A DNA stretch of 64,000 nucleotides. Origin: Planctomycetota bacterium (GTDB lineage: Bacteria; Planctomycetota; Planctomycetia; Isosphaerales; Isosphaeraceae). A model generated the notes under the pieces. It made no database searches. It was not told where the DNA came from and worked only from the letters and a program-made list of their open reading frames with translations. How positions within the stretch are numbered: position 1 is the stretch's first letter; each line of letters starts with the position of its first letter. The stretch lies in assembly GCA_028291545.1 (NCBI GenBank), contig JAQGHR010000004.1, positions 1 through 64,000 on the forward strand. The letters run 5' to 3'. Below are positions 61,561 to 64,000 of this stretch, piece after piece. A program made the translations under genes and the position numbers.

Positions 61561-62187
61561 ATGAGTGCCTCCGAGATCGCCACCGAAGTTCAGGAGGGCC
61601 ATGATCGTCCCATGGCTCGGGACTCGCTGGCGATCCATTTTTCGGCGCACCGGGAGGCGCTGCGGCGGTGGGTCGAGTTCCGGTTGGATTCCCGGCTCGT
61701 GGCCCGGGTCTCACCCTCGGATGTGCTTCAGGAGGTCTACCTCGCGGCCGAGCAGCGACTTGAGCACTTCCAGTCCTTGCCGGACATGCCGTTCCGGGTC
61801 TGGATTCAGTTGATCGCGGGACAACGCCTGGTGGAGATCCACCGCCGTCATCTCGGTGCAAGAGGCAGGACTGCGGCAAGGGAGCTGTCCATGGATGGCC
61901 CTCCCACGGTCCATCCGGCAGCCGGATCGATCGCTGGAGACCTCACCTCGCCAAGCCAGGCGGCCATGCGGCATGAGGCGATGGGGTTGCTTCACGACGC
62001 GATCGAGGCGATGGACCCCATCGATCGGGACGTGCTATCGCTGAGGCACTTTGACGAGCGGAGCAACGACGAAGTTGCCCAGATCCTCGGAATCCCCAAG
62101 GGAACGGCGAGCAAGCGATACGTTCGCGCGCTGACACGACTTCGGACGATACTTGAGCGCATTCCTGGCCTTATCGATTCAATCTGA
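61561..62187 (+). CDS. ECF-subfamily RNA polymerase sigma factor
   Basis: This 208-residue sigma-70 family protein has region 2 at about 30-100 (SPSDVLQEVYLAAEQRLEHF, with the -10 recognition helix near VWIQLIAGQRLVEIHRRH) and region 4 at about 140-200 (DRDVLSLRHFDERSNDEVAQ, then the helix-turn-helix ILGIPKGTASKRYVRALTRL). It belongs to the planctomycete ECF groups that lack a linked anti-sigma factor. A start at the ATG at 61612 is possible. The Ser/Thr kinase starts 40 bases later, so phosphorylation may control sigma activity, as reported for some such pairs; that link is inferred here. Confidence 0.88.
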   Translation: MSASEIATEVQEGHDRPMARDSLAIHFSAHREALRRWVEFRLDSRLVARVSPSDVLQEVYLAAEQRLEHFQSLPDMPFRVWIQLIAGQRLVEIHRRHLGARGRTAARELSMDGPPTVHPAAGSIAGDLTSPSQAAMRHEAMGLLHDAIEAMDPIDRDVLSLRHFDERSNDEVAQILGIPKGTASKRYVRALTRLRTILERIPGLIDSI

Positions 62188-62227
62188 GCCGATCGCCCTG
62201 ATCGGACGAACCGAGGAATTCGACGCC

Positions 62228-63613
62228 ATGAAGCCGGTTAGGCTCGTCGATGAGGACGAAAGAGACCCGATCGATCTGCTGGCCGAGCGGTACGCCGAGC
62301 TATGCCGGCGAGGACACGCCCCCACCGTCGATGCGTTCACCGCGGGGCATCCCGATCAGGCCGATGCGCTCCGGTCGTTGCTACCCGCGGTCGCCTTCCT
62401 GGAGCGCAGCAAGTTCATCTCTCGCTCCGGCAGCGCCGTCCCGTTGGCCGGCGTGGCTCCCGATCGATTGGGAGAGAATCGGATCGTTGGAGAACTCGGG
62501 CGCGGCGGGATGGGGATCGTGTACGAGGCCGTCCAGGAACCTCTCGGTCGGCGGGTGGCCGTCAAGATCCTCCATCGCCACGCGCTGATGGACCCGAAGG
62601 GTCGCCAACGCTTTCTTCGCGAAGCACGCGCCGTGGCTCGGATGCAGCATCCGAACATCGTCCCCATCTTCGGTGTTGGAGAGCACGAGGAGATTCCGTA
62701 CTACGTGATGGGCCTGGTGGAGGGTACGGGACTGGACCGCGTCCTGGCGGCCGAGGGGGTGGGCATTGCGGAACGATCGTCATTCGAGATTCGAGCGCGG
62801 GCGAAATGGGTCGCACGTCTCGGCCTGCAAGGGGCGGAGGCCCTCGCGTACGCGCACGACCTGGGCGTCCTGCATCGTGACATCAAGCCGGCCAACCTGC
62901 TTCTGGACGATCGCGGGACACTCTGGCTGGCCGACTTCGGTCTGGCCAAGCTGGGCGGGGATCTTTCGTTGACGGGCACCTCGGAGCTTCCGGGCACCCT
63001 GCGCTATCTTGCCCCCGAATGCCTGGCGGGTGACGGAAACGAACAGAGTGACGTATATAGCCTGGGACTCACTCTTTACGAATTGTTGCTCGGGCATCCC
63101 GCGTTTGACGAGACGGATCGCGTCCGATTGCTCCGTCAGGTCCAGGAGAGCCGGCCGACCGCCCCTCGGGCGCTCCTTCCCGCGATCCCTCGTGACCTGG
63201 AGACGATCGTCTTGAAGGCGATTGCCCGGGAGCCGGCGGACCGATATCTGTCAGCCGACGCAGTCGTTCAGGATCTCCGCCTCTTCCTCGACGATCTCCC
63301 GATTCAGGCCCGGCGACCCTCTCTCGGCGAAAGATCGGTCCGTGTGGTCCGGCGGAACCCCCTGCCTGCCACGCTCGCGGCCACAACGTTGCTGTTCGGG
63401 CTGATCGCGGCTTACTTCCTCCGACTTTATATCATGGCGCCGCCCCCCCCTCGCCCGGGGGATCGCGAACCGCCTCGCCGACAAGGCCCTGGCCGGGGTC
63501 AACCTGATTTCGGGCCGGATCGGCCGCCTCCACCACCCTTCGGCGGCCGCCCGAACGGACCACCCCCCCGCCGATTTTTCCCTCCTCCCCCGCATATGCA
63601 CCGGCCGGAGTGA
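62228..63613 (+). CDS. Membrane-anchored serine/threonine protein kinase
   Basis: This 461-residue Hanks-type kinase has a planctomycete N-terminal segment (LLAERYAELCRRGHAP, about 17-32). The kinase domain (about 85-350) has glycine loop GELGRGGMGIVYE, catalytic Lys in VAVKIL (K113), HRDIKPANLL with catalytic Asp, DFGLAK, and the APE-like PECLAGD. A single membrane helix follows (about 379-403), and the C-terminus is a Pro/Arg/Gly-rich tail of about 55 residues without a sensor domain. Placing the kinase after the sigma factor gene suggests a shared regulatory circuit. The start at 62228 excludes 25 residues shared in another frame with the sigma factor. Confidence 0.92.
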   Translation: MKPVRLVDEDERDPIDLLAERYAELCRRGHAPTVDAFTAGHPDQADALRSLLPAVAFLERSKFISRSGSAVPLAGVAPDRLGENRIVGELGRGGMGIVYEAVQEPLGRRVAVKILHRHALMDPKGRQRFLREARAVARMQHPNIVPIFGVGEHEEIPYYVMGLVEGTGLDRVLAAEGVGIAERSSFEIRARAKWVARLGLQGAEALAYAHDLGVLHRDIKPANLLLDDRGTLWLADFGLAKLGGDLSLTGTSELPGTLRYLAPECLAGDGNEQSDVYSLGLTLYELLLGHPAFDETDRVRLLRQVQESRPTAPRALLPAIPRDLETIVLKAIAREPADRYLSADAVVQDLRLFLDDLPIQARRPSLGERSVRVVRRNPLPATLAATTLLFGLIAAYFLRLYIMAPPPPRPGDREPPRRQGPGRGQPDFGPDRPPPPPFGGRPNGPPPRRFFPPPPHMHRPE

Positions 63614-63820
63614 TTCGTGAGGGGGCGTCTGCACTCCGAATCGCAGCGACCTCGGAAAGTTGACACAGCGGGCCGCCAAAAAATTTTGAAGAAATAATTC
63701 GGCCACCGGTCGACTGGGCGCGTCCCTGTGCGTTTCCTTGAGTAGTGACCTTGCTCGATGGTGGCGAGTCCGAAGTTGAGGACGCCCGAGCGGGGGACTC
63801 CACTCTCCTGGGGCCGGTCG
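63614..63820. other. Intergenic region after the kinase gene
   Basis: These 207 bases hold no supported gene. An AT-rich island (63678-63700) in otherwise GC-rich sequence follows a TTGACA at 63660-63665 and could be part of a promoter for the next gene, but no good -10 box at 16-18 base spacing is seen. Confidence 0.35.
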
Positions 63821-64000
63821 ATGTCGATCCGTTCCGTATTCTTGCCTTGGTGGCGTAGCGCCGGGCTCTTGGTGGGCCTGGGCCTCTCCGGATTTCTTGC
63901 GTCGGCGGGAACTGCGCAGGAGCCGCCGGCGTCCTCCGATTCGAAAGTCGAGCGCGGTCGCGACGAGGCACCGCCCGCTCAGCTCGACGACGACGAAGAC
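63821..64000 (+). CDS. Exported protein of unknown function, 5' part only
   Basis: The frame opens at the ATG at 63821 and runs off the window edge after 60 codons. The visible part is a signal peptide (MSIRSVFLPWWRSAG then LLVGLGLSGFLASAG, probable cut after GTAQ) and a Pro/Asp-rich mature N-terminus ending LDDDED. Too little remains to name the protein. It lies 207 bases after the kinase gene in the same direction. Confidence 0.65.
   Translation, partial: MSIRSVFLPWWRSAGLLVGLGLSGFLASAGTAQEPPASSDSKVERGRDEAPPAQLDDDED

Noticed and set aside
63660..63700. TTGACA followed by an AT-rich stretch as a sigma-70 promoter
   Set aside because: No acceptable -10 hexamer at the right spacing, so it is mentioned only as a possibility in the intergenic entry.
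1..64000. CRISPR arrays, insertion sequences, phage genes, toxin-antitoxin or defence systems
   Set aside because: I read for repeated units, transposase and integrase motifs and typical defence enzymes on both strands and saw none.

Overview
The window is high-GC bacterial chromosome from a planctomycete, most likely of the Isosphaeraceae or Gemmataceae type. This is inferred from marker families, not from rRNA. The markers are two tandem pairs of planctomycete cytochrome c proteins (PSCyt1/PSCyt2/PSD1, i.e. DUF1549 plus DUF1553) with DUF1501 proteins, an ECF sigma factor next to a Ser/Thr kinase with the usual planctomycete N-terminal segment, a YncE-propeller/phosphoesterase fusion, a sulfatase, and many starts with weak Shine-Dalgarno sequences. 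I see no mobile element, phage gene, CRISPR array or rRNA. It reads as ordinary, densely coding chromosome with several carbohydrate-catabolic neighbourhoods.

Layout. 0-4.8 kb: tRNA-Ser(CGA), tadA, the two subunits of a 2-oxoacid:ferredoxin oxidoreductase, and a CBS-domain protein. 4.8-7.1 kb: a secreted transglutaminase-esterase fusion, followed by about 0.9 kb without a gene. 8.0-12.95 kb: a five-gene plus-strand run ending in a clear intrinsic terminator. It holds an RCK-type channel with an atypical filter, a long AI-2E family membrane protein, a ferritin-like protein, a low-affinity iron permease-like protein and a DUF892/YciF-like protein, which suggests an ion, iron or stress function. 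13.2-25.8 kb: a nine-gene plus-strand run with PSD1 cytochrome, DUF1501, SMP-30 lactonase, MFS transporter, NHL protein, Zn-dependent alcohol dehydrogenase, ribose-type binding lipoprotein, ABC permease and SDR. Several of these genes overlap by 4 bases, so it looks like a sugar or sugar-acid oxidation and uptake locus. 25.9-28.2 kb: a MacB/LolD-like ABC pair on the minus strand. 28.7-34 kb: dienelactone hydrolase, PepSY-like protein, a terpene-cyclase-fold protein with a CxxCH motif, and the YncE/phosphoesterase protein.

34.2-38.8 kb: a second PSD1 cytochrome/DUF1501 pair, this one with a carbohydrate-binding-like insert. 38.8-55.7 kb: twelve consecutive minus-strand genes with small gaps or overlaps. 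In transcription order they are double cupin, D-2-hydroxyacid dehydrogenase, SDR, TIM-barrel sugar isomerase/epimerase, RhaT, GH78 alpha-L-rhamnosidase, GntP permease, M20 deacylase/peptidase, class III aminotransferase, ACS-family MFS, DUF418 protein and sulfatase. I read this as a locus for releasing and catabolising rhamnose-containing, possibly sulfated, material plus a hydroxy- or amino-acid component. 55.9-61.5 kb: amidohydrolase-CBM9 fusion, GH5 glycosidase, ceramidase-like protein and a secreted alpha/beta hydrolase. 61.6-64 kb: ECF sigma factor, Ser/Thr kinase, and the start of an exported protein cut by the window edge.

The best candidates for undescribed biology are: the ABC permease with a binding-protein-like insert and no ATPase gene beside it; the RCK channel lacking the TVGYG filter, translationally coupled to an AI-2E protein; the CxxCH-bearing terpene-cyclase-fold protein; and the twelve-gene rhamnose/sulfate/amino-acid run. 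All function calls rest on motif recognition by eye; no database search was run.
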